Positions 23,084 through 31,711 of a stretch of 64,000 nt of DNA are shown here, one piece after another. The stretch spans positions 1 to 64,000 of the forward strand of contig NZ_JAJNAL010000015.1 of assembly GCF_022271405.1 (NCBI RefSeq), in the 5' to 3' direction. Source of the DNA: Rhodopseudomonas infernalis. GTDB lineage: Bacteria; Pseudomonadota; Alphaproteobacteria; Rhizobiales; Xanthobacteraceae. How positions within the stretch are numbered: position 1 is the first letter of the stretch; each line of letters opens with the position of its first letter. A model generated the notes under the pieces. That model worked only from the letters and a program-made list of their open reading frames with translations, was not told the origin of the DNA and did not search any database. The position numbers were made by a program, and so were the translations under genes.

Positions 23084-23545
23084 TCAAGCCGCCGCGACGA
23101 TCAAATTCACCCCATCGGCCTGCACGATCTTGACCCGGCTGCCGGCGGGGGCGTCCGGGCCGGTGATGCGCCAGAAGGTGTCGTCGATCCGCACGGTGCC
23201 GACGCCGCCCACGATCGGCTTTTCCAAGACAAACTCGCGGCCGACCAGCGCGTCGGTGCGGCGGTTGAGGAATGGATTGGTGGCGCTCGATTCCGCCTCG
23301 CCGCCGCGCGCAATCCGACGCCACAGCGGCACCGCGGCGACCGACAGCAGCGCGAACAGCAGCAACTGCGCCTGCCACGACAACAACAGCATGCCCGCCA
23401 GTGCGAAGGTCGCGAGCCCAGTCAGCAGAGCCGCAAGGCCGAGCCAGAACAGGAATATCCCCGGCGCCAGCAGCTCCAGCGCCATCAGGATGAAGCCGAC
23501 GATCAGCCAGTTCCAGGCGCCGAGCGAGATGAAGAGGTCAGTCAT
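23084..23545 (-). CDS. NfeD-like membrane protein
   Basis: A 153-residue protein with two or three N-terminal transmembrane helices (about residues 8-75) and a C-terminal OB-fold beta domain (about 95-150, including GVGTVRIDDTFWRI and GSRVKIVQADG). NfeD-type proteins pair with SPFH/stomatin proteins at membrane microdomains, and the neighbouring qmcA-like gene on the same strand fits this. Two palindromic repeats occupy the 304 bases between the two genes. Confidence 0.9.
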   Translation of the reverse strand: MTDLFISLGAWNWLIVGFILMALELLAPGIFLFWLGLAALLTGLATFALAGMLLLSWQAQLLLFALLSVAAVPLWRRIARGGEAESSATNPFLNRRTDALVGREFVLEKPIVGGVGTVRIDDTFWRITGPDAPAGSRVKIVQADGVNLIVAAA

Positions 23546-23578
23546 GGCCGCACCTTATAGAGGCTCTTAGTGTAGCCC

Positions 23579-23660
23579 GTCATTGCGAGCGAAGCGAAGC
23601 AATCCAGCGCCGTGCACGGGGCTAATGGATTGCTTCGTCGGCTTCGCCTCTCGCAACGAC
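23579..23660. repeat. Interspersed palindromic repeat, family C, copy 1
   Basis: CGTCATTGCGAGCGAAGCGA and an inverted right arm ending CTCGCAACGACG surround AAGCAATCCAGCGC and GGATTGCTTCG. Other copies are at 27431-27550, 28227-28340 and 44507-44590. It lies in the nfeD-qmcA gap. Confidence 0.8.
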
Positions 23661-23713
23661 GCGACGAGGTGGTCGGCCCTGCTCGGACACTGCCTATTTC
23701 GCCTGCATATCCC

Positions 23714-23803
23714 CGTCATGGCCGGGCTCGTCTCGGCCATCCGCGCCTTGTCTGCATTGCCGTCAGCAAGGCATGGATGCCCGGCACAAGGCCGGGCATG
23801 ACG
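23714..23803. repeat. Interspersed palindromic repeat, family B, copy 2
   Basis: CGTCATGGCCGGGCTCGTC at the left and GCCGGGCATGACG at the right, with GGCATGGATGCCC inside. It lies next to a family C copy in the same intergenic gap. Confidence 0.8.
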
Positions 23804-23849
23804 GTGGAGAGGGCTGCTTCACATCGAAAGGCGTCGCCTTTTGCGGGCG

Positions 23850-24833
23850 TCACGATGTCTTGGTCGTCGGCGGCACCGAGCCGCGGCGGGCGGCGGCCTG
23901 GGTGGCGGCGGTTTCGCCGAAGGTGGCCTTGGCGATCTCGCCGATGCCGGCGAGCGAACCCAGCATGCTCATCGCCTCGACCGGCAACATGATGACCTTC
24001 TGGTTCGGCGATTCGGCGAGCTGGCCGAACGCCTTGATATACTTGTCGGCGATGAAGTAGTTCAGCGCCGCGACGTCGCCCTTGGAGATCGCCTCGCTGA
24101 CCATCTGGGTGGCGCGGGCTTCGGCCTCGGCGGAGCGCTCGCGCGCCTCGGCATCGCGGAACGCGGCTTCGCGGCGGCCTTCGGCCTGCAGGATCTGGCC
24201 CTGCTTGGCGCCTTCGGCCCGCAGGATCTCGGACTGCCGCGCGCCTTCGGCCTGCAGGATGTCGGCGCGCTTGACGCGCTCGGCCTTCATCTGCCGGCCC
24301 ATCGCCTCGACCAGATCGGCCGGCGGCACGATGTCCTTGATCTCGATGCGGTTGACCTTGACGCCCCACGGCGACACCGCGGCGTCAACCACGCGCAGCA
24401 GCCGCTCATTGATCTCGTCGCGATGCGACAGCACCTGATCGAGATCCATCGAGCCCATCACCGAACGGATGTTGGTCATCGTCAGCACGATGATGCCCTG
24501 CTCCAGATTGGAAACCTCGTAGCTCGCTTTGGCGGCGTCGAACACCTGGAAGAACGCGACGCCGTCGGCCGTGACGCTGGCATTGTCCTTGGTGATGACT
24601 TCCTGCTGCGGAATCTCGAGCACCTGCTCCATCACGTTCATCTTGCGGCCGACGCGATCGAAATACGGGATGATCAGATTGAGGCCCGGCGACAGCGTGC
24701 GGGTGAATTTGCCGAACCGCTCGATGGTCCAGTTATAGCCCTGCGGCACGGTCTTGACGCCGGCGAACAGCGTCAGGATCACCAGCAGCACGAGGACGAT
24801 GGAAAAGATATCGAAGCCCGACAGATTGTACAT
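23850..24833 (-). CDS. qmcA: SPFH/stomatin-like membrane protein (QmcA type)
   Basis: A 327-residue SPFH (band 7) protein. One N-terminal membrane anchor (residues 7-25) precedes the SPFH domain ([19 protein letters not shown] to about residue 190). A long coiled coil follows with repeats of the type [20 protein letters not shown], and the C-terminus is rich in alanine. Such proteins form large oligomers at membrane microdomains and work with NfeD partners and proteases. The ATG at 24833 follows GGAGGAG; upstream in-frame residues are arginine-rich and not family-like. It is probably co-transcribed with nfeD. Confidence 0.92.
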   Translation of the reverse strand: MYNLSGFDIFSIVLVLLVILTLFAGVKTVPQGYNWTIERFGKFTRTLSPGLNLIIPYFDRVGRKMNVMEQVLEIPQQEVITKDNASVTADGVAFFQVFDAAKASYEVSNLEQGIIVLTMTNIRSVMGSMDLDQVLSHRDEINERLLRVVDAAVSPWGVKVNRIEIKDIVPPADLVEAMGRQMKAERVKRADILQAEGARQSEILRAEGAKQGQILQAEGRREAAFRDAEARERSAEAEARATQMVSEAISKGDVAALNYFIADKYIKAFGQLAESPNQKVIMLPVEAMSMLGSLAGIGEIAKATFGETAATQAAARRGSVPPTTKTS

Positions 24834-25007
24834 GCAACGTCTCCTCCGGCGGCGTGTCCGCACCGGGCCACCCAGCGGCCACGACGATGCGTTCGCATGG
24901 CCGGCGCAACCGCATCATGGGTCGCTTGATTGTGATGTAAGGTTCGAGCCCGGCGAAAGCGAGCACAATCGCGGCGGCCTCGTGCCGCAAGCGCGCGACC
25001 GGCAGCC

Positions 25008-25086
25008 TGCTACAGCGGTCCTGCTACAGCCCGGCTTGCTACAGCCAAGCTTGCCACAGCCAGCCTTGCTACAGCCAGCCTTGCAG
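25008..25086. repeat. 15-bp tandem repeat at the 3' end of hemH
   Basis: On the minus strand about five units of GGCTGTAGCAAGxxx (15-base period, some units degenerate) begin inside the last codons of hemH and run past its stop. Because 15 is divisible by three, one shifted frame reads as repeated Gly-Cys-Ser-Lys-x. I see no evidence that this frame is translated. Confidence 0.75.
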
Positions 25087-26106
25087 TTCGCGCAGCACCA
25101 GTTCGCGCAGCACCGAGATGCCGTCGTCGCTGTCGTTGAGGCACGGGATCGCGGAGAATTCCTCGCCGCCATTATGCAGGAAGATCTCGCAGTTCTCCTG
25201 CGCGATTTCTTCCAGTGTCTCGAGGCAGTCGGCAGCGAAGCCCGGCATCACCACCGCGATCCTGCGCACGCCGTCCTTGGCGAGCTTCTCGATGGTCTTG
25301 TCGGTGTAGGGCTGCAGCCACTCATTGAAGCCGAAGCGCGACTGGAAGGTCAGCAGCAGCTTCTTGTCGTCGAGGCCCATCCGCTCCCGCAGCGCGTCCA
25401 CGGTCGCGACGCACTGCTTCTGATAGGGATCGCCCTTTTCGATATAGGACTGCGGCATGCCGTGAAACGAGGCCACGATCAGTTCCGGCTCAAACGACAG
25501 CGTCGCCAGATGCGCATTGATCGAGTTCGCCAGCGCGTCGATGTAGGTTTCGTCGCGATAGTAAGGCGGCGTCACCCGCAGCGTCGGCTGGGCGCGCAAT
25601 TCGCGCAGCACGCGAAACGCCTGATCGCACACCGTGGCCGAGGTCGCCGCCGAATATTGTGGATAGAGCGGCACCACGAGGATCCGGGAACAGCCTTGGG
25701 CGACCAAGGCCTCGATCCGCGATTTCATCGACGGATTGCCGTAGCGCATCGCCCAGTCGACCACGAGATGGCTGCGACCACTCATCGTGGCGGCGAGCTT
25801 CTCGGCCTGCGCGCGGGTGATGGTCTTGAGCGGCGATTCGTTCTTCTCGGTGTTCCAGATCTTCTGATAGTCCTTGGCCTTGCGGGCCGGACGCGTGTTC
25901 AGAATGATGCCGTTGAGCGCCAGCTTCCAGAAGATCCCCTGATTTTCGATCACGCGCGGATCCGACAGGAACTCGCGCAGATAGACCCGCACGCCCTTGG
26001 TGTCGCAAGTATCCGGTGTGCCGAGATTGACCAGCAGCACGCCGACGCGCTCGGGCACAGGTGCCGGAGCGGGCGCGGGGCCGTGGAGGGGAACAATCAC
26101 CGTCAT
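25069..26106 (-). CDS. hemH: Ferrochelatase
   Basis: A ferrochelatase of about 345 residues that inserts iron into protoporphyrin IX, the last step of haem synthesis. VGVLLVNLGTPD opens the catalytic domain. The conserved metal-site region is IVASFHGMPQSYIEKGDPY (the SFHG histidine), and GFNEWLQPYTDKTIEKL and VVMPGFAADCLETLEE are typical C-terminal signatures. The ATG at 26106 puts the start just before a proline-rich leader; an in-frame ATG at 26166 would add 20 residues, and neither has a strong ribosome site. The stop codon lies at the edge of a 15-bp tandem repeat. Confidence 0.95.
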   Translation of the reverse strand: MTVIVPLHGPAPAPAPVPERVGVLLVNLGTPDTCDTKGVRVYLREFLSDPRVIENQGIFWKLALNGIILNTRPARKAKDYQKIWNTEKNESPLKTITRAQAEKLAATMSGRSHLVVDWAMRYGNPSMKSRIEALVAQGCSRILVVPLYPQYSAATSATVCDQAFRVLRELRAQPTLRVTPPYYRDETYIDALANSINAHLATLSFEPELIVASFHGMPQSYIEKGDPYQKQCVATVDALRERMGLDDKKLLLTFQSRFGFNEWLQPYTDKTIEKLAKDGVRRIAVVMPGFAADCLETLEEIAQENCEIFLHNGGEEFSAIPCLNDSDDGISVLRELVLRELQGWL

Positions 26107-26276
26107 GATGTCGATTGGCTTCGCGCTTTGGCCGATTGTTGTCAAGACGACGCGATGTCTGCTCATGGCCGGCCACCGTCCCTTGAGTGAGAGTTTGTAG
26201 CTAGGAAGCGATCCGCCGAGGGCAACAGCTTCGCGCGCCGCAACTGCACATTTGCTCTAAATTGCGGCCGCACTGG

Positions 26277-27608
26277 TTAAAGACAGGTCACGCGCTCGGC
26301 CGCGACATAGCCCAGTAAAAGCCCGATGCCGAACAGCAGCACCAGCCCCGCGGCACCGAACTCGATGCCGCGCATCAGCAGCGCGCCGCCGCCGGCCTGA
26401 CCGGCCGACAGCCGCCGCGCCAGCCCCTTGGCCGACACCGCGATGCTGGCAATGGTCGCCACCGTGATGGCGGTGCCGAGCCCCATCATAAAGGTGGCGG
26501 CGACGCCGGCCCAGAACAGCCCCTGCGCCAGGGCGAATACCAGCACCAGGATGGCGCCCGAGCACGGCCGGATCCCGACCGTCAGCACCGCGCCGAGCCC
26601 GCGCCGCCAGCCACCGGGGCCGGCGAGTTCCGCCGGCTCGGGGCCGTGCGAGTGCCCGCAATGGTCGCAGGACTCGCCATGGGCATGGTCGTGGTGGTGA
26701 TCGTGGTGAGCGTGATCATGCCCGTGATGATGGTCGTGCCCGGCGTGGGCCTGCAGCGCGTGGCTGTGGCCTTGATCATGGGCATGGTCGTGATGGGCGT
26801 GATCGTGCGCGTGGCCGGCATGCGCCATGGCGGGCGCCGGGGTCAGCGCCAGGCCGGGCCGCCGCGACGCGCCCTGCAGCGCGCGAAAAAAGCCGCCGCC
26901 CTTGCTCCAGACCAGCCGCAGGCCGAACGCCGCGATCAGGCCGTAGCTGGCGATCTCGATGACGCGCTCGGCGCTGCACATCGTCTTCGCCGTGGCGTTG
27001 AGCAGCCAGGCGCAGATTCCGACGATCAGCACCGCGACCAGCGCCTGCAGCATCGCCGACACGAACGACAGCACGATGCCGCGCCGCGCCGTTTCCTCGT
27101 TGGCGATCATGTAGGACGAGATCACCGCCTTGCCGTGGCCGGGGCCGGCGGCGTGGAAGATGCCGTAGGCGAACGAGATGCCGAGCAGCGTCCAGACCGC
27201 GGTGCCATCGGCCTTGGCGGCGCGGATCGTCGCCGACATCTGCTTGTAGAACGCCGACTGCTGCGCCAGCAGCCAGCCGATGATCCCGCCGGCCTGCGGT
27301 TCCGCGGCCGCCTTCGGGGCGCCGAACGGGTTCTGGGCAAGGGCAGAATGCAGCGCGGCGTCGGCGAGGACGCCTGCGGCGAGCAACGCGAGGCCCAGAA
27401 GCGCCAGGGTCCGGAACGACAACCCCTCCCCGTCATTGCGAGGAACACCCGGATCAGCGCGACGCGCTGTCCGGGCACAGGCTCCGCGACGAAGCAATCC
27501 AGCGCCGGGCGCGCAGCCCGTGGATTGCTTCGCTGCGCTCGCAATGACGGCGGTGGACGGCTGCGGACTGAAGCGCGCGCCGGCTTCGTTCATTCGTTTC
27601 ACGGACAC
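26277..27608 (-). CDS. Nickel/cobalt transporter (NicO/RcnA family) with an N-terminal repeat-encoded segment
   Basis: An integral membrane protein of up to 443 residues. HAAGPGHGKAVISSYMIANE is the NicO-family signature, with about six transmembrane helices and a long histidine/aspartate-rich cytoplasmic loop (about residues 260-315) that probably binds Ni, Co or Zn. GIRPCSGAI is a second family motif. Residues 20-60 are encoded by a family C repeat read in frame, before the first hydrophobic segment (FRTLALLGLALLAAGVLADA). The ATG at 27608 overlaps the end of the DUF1007 gene, suggesting coupling; an ATG at 27593 is possible. No well-placed start after the repeat was found. Confidence 0.85.
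   Translation of the reverse strand: MSVKRMNEAGARFSPQPSTAVIASAAKQSTGCAPGAGLLRRGACARTARRADPGVPRNDGEGLSFRTLALLGLALLAAGVLADAALHSALAQNPFGAPKAAAEPQAGGIIGWLLAQQSAFYKQMSATIRAAKADGTAVWTLLGISFAYGIFHAAGPGHGKAVISSYMIANEETARRGIVLSFVSAMLQALVAVLIVGICAWLLNATAKTMCSAERVIEIASYGLIAAFGLRLVWSKGGGFFRALQGASRRPGLALTPAPAMAHAGHAHDHAHHDHAHDQGHSHALQAHAGHDHHHGHDHAHHDHHHDHAHGESCDHCGHSHGPEPAELAGPGGWRRGLGAVLTVGIRPCSGAILVLVFALAQGLFWAGVAATFMMGLGTAITVATIASIAVSAKGLARRLSAGQAGGGALLMRGIEFGAAGLVLLFGIGLLLGYVAAERVTCL
27431..27550. repeat. Interspersed palindromic repeat, family C, copy 2, inside the transporter gene
   Basis: CGTCATTGCGAGGAACACCC to CTCGCAATGACGG, with an inserted GATCAGCGCGACGCGCTG hairpin. It lies within the 5' coding part of the NicO-type gene and keeps its frame open on the minus strand. 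Confidence 0.8.
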
Positions 27609-28231
27609 TTCACCTCGATCTTGTTGGCGAACATCGCCCCGTAGTTCGAATTGTCCCCGCTGAGGAAATTATCCTCGGACATCCGCTGCGCGGTCGCGCT
27701 GCCGTCGGTCGGGCGCTGGAAGTGGATCGCGCAACCCGCCGGCGCCCCGGCGAGCTTGACCGGGTCCTTGTCGGCGAAGGTGAAGTCGATGAAGTAGGTC
27801 GGATCGAACACTTCGACGGCGAGTTCGGGACTCTTCACCGGGGCCTTGAGCGGCAGGAAGAAGTGCAGCGTCAGCACGCCGTCGGTGTGGGACAGATAGT
27901 AGTCGACTGGCTCGCCGAACTTCTGCTTCTTGCCCGCCACCTTGGCGAAGGTGAAGTAGGCGAACTCCTTCAGCGACTCGACATTGGTCTGCGCCAGCGG
28001 CGCCAGATCCTCGCGGGTGTAGACGCCCTTCTGTTTGGTCTCGATGCCCTGCAGCGCGTAGGTCGAGAACATGTCGTCGAACGCCCAGGCGTGCCGCACC
28101 CCGGTGAACGCGCCGTCCGGCCCATACACCAGTTCGCTGGTCGCGGTGATCCAGACATGCGGATGGGCGTGCGCGGTGGCGATGCCGGCGGAGAGCGTGA
28201 AGCCACCCACAATCAGCAGCCACTTCGTCAT
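27599..28231 (-). CDS. DUF1007 family protein, partner of the Ni/Co transporter
   Basis: A 210-residue exported protein with an N-terminal signal segment (MTKWLLIVGGFTLSAG to about residue 22) and the family motif HAHPHVWITATSELVYG. The pair DUF1007 plus NicO transporter is common; the DUF1007 protein is thought to aid periplasmic metal handling. The chosen ATG at 28231 lies in the terminal CGCAATGACG of a family C repeat, so the mobile-looking repeat appears to supply the start codon. No clear ribosome site is visible. The stop overlaps the start of the transporter gene. Confidence 0.85.
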   Translation of the reverse strand: MTKWLLIVGGFTLSAGIATAHAHPHVWITATSELVYGPDGAFTGVRHAWAFDDMFSTYALQGIETKQKGVYTREDLAPLAQTNVESLKEFAYFTFAKVAGKKQKFGEPVDYYLSHTDGVLTLHFFLPLKAPVKSPELAVEVFDPTYFIDFTFADKDPVKLAGAPAGCAIHFQRPTDGSATAQRMSEDNFLSGDNSNYGAMFANKIEVKCP

Positions 28232-28340
28232 TGCGAGGAGCGAAGCGACGAAGCAATCCAGCGCGGTGCCCGAAGCCGGATTGCTTCGCGGAGCCTGTGC
28301 CCGGACGGCGCGGAGCGCCGATCCGGGTGCTCGCAATGAC
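28227..28340. repeat. Interspersed palindromic repeat, family C, copy 3
   Basis: CGTCATTGCGAGGAGCGAAG to GGGTGCTCGCAATGACGG, with AAGCAATCCAGCGC and GGATTGCTTCG inside. It occupies the 5' side of the DUF1007 gene and contributes its ATG. Confidence 0.8.
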
Positions 28341-28375
28341 GGTGTCGAGAGCGGAGCGGACAGCACAGCCATCGT

Positions 28376-30466
28376 CTACGCAGCCTCCGGCGTCTCGAGC
28401 AGGCCGCGGCGGCGCAGCAGCGCGTCGGGCTCCGGCGCGCGGCCGCGGAACGCGATGTAGGCCTCCTCGGGGTCGCGCGAACCACCGGACGCGTAGATGT
28501 CGTCGCGCAGCCTTTTGGCGACCTTCGGATCGAAGATGTCGCCCGCCTCCTCGAAGGCGCCGAACGCGTCGGCGTCCATCACTTCGCTCCACATGTAGCT
28601 GTAGTAGCCCGAGGCGTAGTGATCACCGGAGAAGATATGGCCGAACTGGGTCGGCCGGTGCCGCATCGCGATCTCTTCCGGCATCCCGATCTTTTCGAGC
28701 TCGCGCTGTTCGAAGGCACGGACCTCGCCGACATTCGCGGCCGGCTGGGTGTGGAATTCGAGATCGAGCAGCGCCGAGGAGACGAACTCCACCGTGGCAA
28801 AGCCCTGGTTGAACTTTCGCGCGGCGATGAAGCGCTTCAGAAGATCGTCGGGCAGCGGCTCGCCGGTCTGGTAGTGGCGGGCGAAGCGCTGCAGCACCTG
28901 CGGCTGCTCCTGCCAGTGCTCGTAGAGCTGTGACGGCAGCTCGACGAAGTCGGTGAACACGCTGGTGCCCGACAGCGACGGATAGGTCACGTCCGACAGC
29001 ATGCCGTGCAGGCCGTGGCCGAACTCATGGAACAGCGTGCGGGCGTCGTCGGGCGACAGCAGCGACGGCTCGTCGCCCGAGCCCTTGGCGAAGTTGCAGA
29101 CGTTGATGATCAGCGGCGAGACATTGCCGTCGAGCTTCTGCTGATCGCGCAGCGAGGTCATCCACGCGCCGGAGCGCTTCGACGGCCGGGCGTAGTAATC
29201 ACCGTAGAACAGGCCGCGATGGCTGCCATCGGCATCCTTGACCTCCCAGACCCGGACGTCCGGGTGCCACACCGGCACGTCCTTGCGCTCTTCGAAGCTG
29301 ACGCCGAACAGCCGGGTCGCGGTGTCGAAGGATGCGGCGATCATGTTGTCGAGCGACAGATACGGCTTGATCGCGGCGTCGTCGAAATTAGCGCGGCGCT
29401 GCCGCAGCTTCTCGGCGTAGTAGCGCCAGTCCCACGGCGCCAGCTTGAAGTTGCCGCCCTCCTCGGTGACCAGCTCCTGCAGTGCGTCGCGGTCGGCGAG
29501 CGCGCGGGCCCGCGCCGGCTTCCACACCCGCTCGAGCAGGCCGCGGACGGCCTCGGGCGTCTTGGCCATCGAATCGGCGAGCCGATAGGCCGCGAAGGTC
29601 GGATAGCCGAGCAGCTTGGCGCTCTCCTCGCGCAGGCTGAGGATCTCGCCGATCAGCGCGTTGTTGTCGTTGGCGTTGCCGTTGTCGCCGCGCGCGATGA
29701 AGGCGCGGTACACCTTCTCGCGCAAATCGCGGCGGCTCGACATCTTCAGGAACGGCTCGACCGACGAGCGCGACAGCGTGATCACCGCCTTGCCGGGCAG
29801 GCCGCGTTCGTCCGCCGCAGCCTTGGCGGCGGTGACGAAGCTCGCCGGCAGGCCTTCGGTGTCGCCCTCGCCGAGCTCCATGATCCACTCCTGCTCGTCG
29901 CCGAGCAGATGATGGCTGAAGCTGGTGCCGAGCTGCGCCAGGCGCTCGTTGATCTCGGCCATGCGCGCCTTGGCGGTGTCGTCGAGGCCGGCGCCGGAGC
30001 GGTGGAAGCGCGTGTAGGTGCGCTCCAGCAGCCGCAGCTGCTCGGACGTGAGGTTGAGCTCGGCGCGCTTGTCGTGCAGCGCCGCGATGCGGCCGAACAG
30101 CACGGCGTTCATCATGATCGGATTCCAGTGCCGCGCCATCCGCAGCGACACGTCCTTGTCGATCTCCAGCAGCGCCGGATTGGAGTGCGCCGACACCAGG
30201 TCGTAGAACACGCCCGCCACCTTGTTCAGCAGCTTGCCGGAGCGCTCCAGCGCCGTGACGGTGTTGTCGAAGTCCGGCTCGGACGGATCGTGGGTGATGG
30301 CGGCGATCTCGGCCGCATGATCCGCGAAGGCCTGTTCGAACGCCGGCATGAAATGCTCCAGCGCGATATCCGTGAATGGCGGCGTTTCGAATGGCGTGGT
30401 CCAGGCATCGAGCAGCGGATTGTCCGCGCGCGGGGCTGCGGCAATCGGTCCGGAGCGATCAGACAT
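28376..30466 (-). CDS. M3 family metallopeptidase (oligopeptidase A / Dcp type)
   Basis: A 696-residue cytoplasmic zinc oligopeptidase. LFHEFGHGLHGMLSD provides the HExxH zinc site near residue 470, and the downstream FVELPSQLYEHW supplies the third zinc ligand. RHRPTQFGHIFSGDHYASGYYSYMW is the typical M3 substrate-binding region. It cleaves short peptides, so it likely recycles degradation products. The ATG at 30466 was selected because AGGA lies eight bases upstream and MSDRSGPIAA begins the family-like sequence; upstream residues are unlikely to be translated. Confidence 0.93.
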   Translation of the reverse strand: MSDRSGPIAAAPRADNPLLDAWTTPFETPPFTDIALEHFMPAFEQAFADHAAEIAAITHDPSEPDFDNTVTALERSGKLLNKVAGVFYDLVSAHSNPALLEIDKDVSLRMARHWNPIMMNAVLFGRIAALHDKRAELNLTSEQLRLLERTYTRFHRSGAGLDDTAKARMAEINERLAQLGTSFSHHLLGDEQEWIMELGEGDTEGLPASFVTAAKAAADERGLPGKAVITLSRSSVEPFLKMSSRRDLREKVYRAFIARGDNGNANDNNALIGEILSLREESAKLLGYPTFAAYRLADSMAKTPEAVRGLLERVWKPARARALADRDALQELVTEEGGNFKLAPWDWRYYAEKLRQRRANFDDAAIKPYLSLDNMIAASFDTATRLFGVSFEERKDVPVWHPDVRVWEVKDADGSHRGLFYGDYYARPSKRSGAWMTSLRDQQKLDGNVSPLIINVCNFAKGSGDEPSLLSPDDARTLFHEFGHGLHGMLSDVTYPSLSGTSVFTDFVELPSQLYEHWQEQPQVLQRFARHYQTGEPLPDDLLKRFIAARKFNQGFATVEFVSSALLDLEFHTQPAANVGEVRAFEQRELEKIGMPEEIAMRHRPTQFGHIFSGDHYASGYYSYMWSEVMDADAFGAFEEAGDIFDPKVAKRLRDDIYASGGSRDPEEAYIAFRGRAPEPDALLRRRGLLETPEAA

Positions 30467-30682
30467 CAAGAAATCCTGCGTTGGCGTCGCGACTTGCGAA
30501 CATATAGCACCCGGTGGGGCTTTTTTGCGCCATCCGGCTCGGATGCCGGGATTATTCGTTCCCTGCGCCAGATGCCCAGTTGCTGCGCCCAAGTGCTGAC
30601 ACTTTACGGGATCATCGCCTTGCGCTTGCCGCGGCGGCCATTTTCGGAGAGATTGCGCGCCGCCCGAGAGGATTTGAGACCA

Positions 30683-30952
30683 ATGAACAAGACGTCAGCC
30701 CCGACCGCCTCCCGCCAGATCGCCTGGCCGAGCGTCGTCACCGTCATCAGCGCCGCGATCCTGATCGGAGCCGAAGTGTTCGGCGCTGCTTTCGCCGGCG
30801 GCTGGGCGCTCGCGATCCTGTTCGGTCTCGACGAGACCTCGACTCACATCCTGCAGGCGGTGCTGTTCGTCCTCGGTGTCGTGGTGATGGCTGGCTTCGT
30901 CCGCAATGCGCAGCGTATCGAGCCGTTCTTCAAGCGCTCCCGCGCGCGATAG
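30683..30952 (+). CDS. Small inner-membrane protein of unknown function
   Basis: An 89-residue protein with two predicted transmembrane helices (about residues 17-45 and 55-73) and a basic C-terminus ending FFKRSRAR. AGGA and GAGA sequences lie upstream of the ATG. I do not recognise a characterised family; such proteins are annotated as hypothetical in Bradyrhizobiaceae. It is divergent from the M3 peptidase gene. Confidence 0.65.
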   Translation: MNKTSAPTASRQIAWPSVVTVISAAILIGAEVFGAAFAGGWALAILFGLDETSTHILQAVLFVLGVVVMAGFVRNAQRIEPFFKRSRAR

Positions 30953-31360
30953 TCGCAAGCGGCGCCGGCGCGCGGCCGCCGCGTCGTTAACTTCATCTTC
31001 ATGGCCGCTCGACGCCGCGCTCGTCGTCAGTTCGAGTTATGCCTGTCGCACAGCGCTTTCTGTGATTGTGACAGCACCAGCGCAGCGGCCCTGAGCTTCA
31101 GCACTTGTTAGTCACCTTGAACAGACGTTCATGTTGGCGCGTGTACTGCGTGGCTGATCAGCAACGCTGAGCGACGGCGTTGGAAAAATCTCGCGCGCGG
31201 CCAAAAAAAATCTTGCGGACCAGGACTGAAACACCTATCTCCGGTCTTGCCCAATTTCGCACGTGCCTGTGGTCGTGTGTCGATCGGTAGGTATCCGGAC
31301 AAGAGGCCGGACAGCCGCCAAGGGATGAAGAAGCCGAGGGTCGCCTGATCGCAAGGTCAG

Positions 31361-31530
31361 TGGCCAGCATCTCTCTCAAGAGATGCCGTTGAAGGTAACT
31401 TCTTCTCTTGCAACCGTGATCGGCAGCCGGAGGCGAACCGGCGCACCCCGCTCTCAACGGGGGACGCGACTTAAAGCAACGACGGAGCGGGCTTTTTTGG
31501 TCTCTGCTGGCTTTCCATCAGCCAGCGCGA
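31361..31530 (+). ncRNA. Structured leader upstream of ornithine decarboxylase (candidate speF-type element)
   Basis: GCATCTCT (31367-31374) pairs perfectly with AGAGATGC (31379-31386) over a four-base loop. A GCCGG/CCGGC stem follows, then a terminator. An alternative CCCCG/CGGGG pairing (31446-31450 with 31458-31462) uses the same bases as the 5' terminator arm. Alphaproteobacterial ornithine decarboxylase genes are known to carry a conserved speF RNA leader (Rfam RF00518). Identity with that family is inferred from position and structure, not from an alignment. Confidence 0.55.
31447..31498 (+). terminator. Putative attenuator upstream of ornithine decarboxylase
   Basis: CCCGCTC (31447-31453) pairs with GAGCGGG (31485-31491), followed by CTTTTTT. 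It lies about 215 bases upstream of the start codon and on the same strand, so it would stop leader transcripts unless an alternative fold forms. Confidence 0.65.
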
Positions 31531-31711
31531 ATACCGAAGAGGCTTGTCCTTCATTGCCAGGCGAGCGGGCGGGAGCACTCCCAACCAATCGACGGCAGAC
31601 CTGTCTTCCCGAGCTGACCGCTCGTCGCGCCTCCATCGCGTGACGGCGTCGCAGTCGTCGGGACGGCGTCACTGTTGAACGCGTCCGTCGCTGGGCGTTT
31701 GGGAGAGTGCC

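Larger units (their letters stand above)
30953..31711. other. Long leader region of the ornithine decarboxylase gene
   Basis: 759 bases without a supported gene. The 3' half is rich in hairpins, including an 8-bp perfect stem at 31367-31386 and a terminator at 31447-31498. A weak frame starting at 31383 crosses the terminator but has no ribosome site and no recognisable product. I found no convincing promoter; the region 31090-31200 is the likely place. Confidence 0.5.

Noticed and set aside
24915-25172. Cysteine-rich GCSKx repeat frame overlapping hemH
   Set aside because: The frame is produced by the 15-bp tandem repeat plus hemH antiparallel/shifted sequence and has no start signal; not reported as a gene.
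31383-31643. Possible leader peptide upstream of ornithine decarboxylase
   Set aside because: The frame crosses the attenuator and lacks a placed ribosome site, and no ornithine-rich or arrest-like motif is evident; kept only as part of the leader description.
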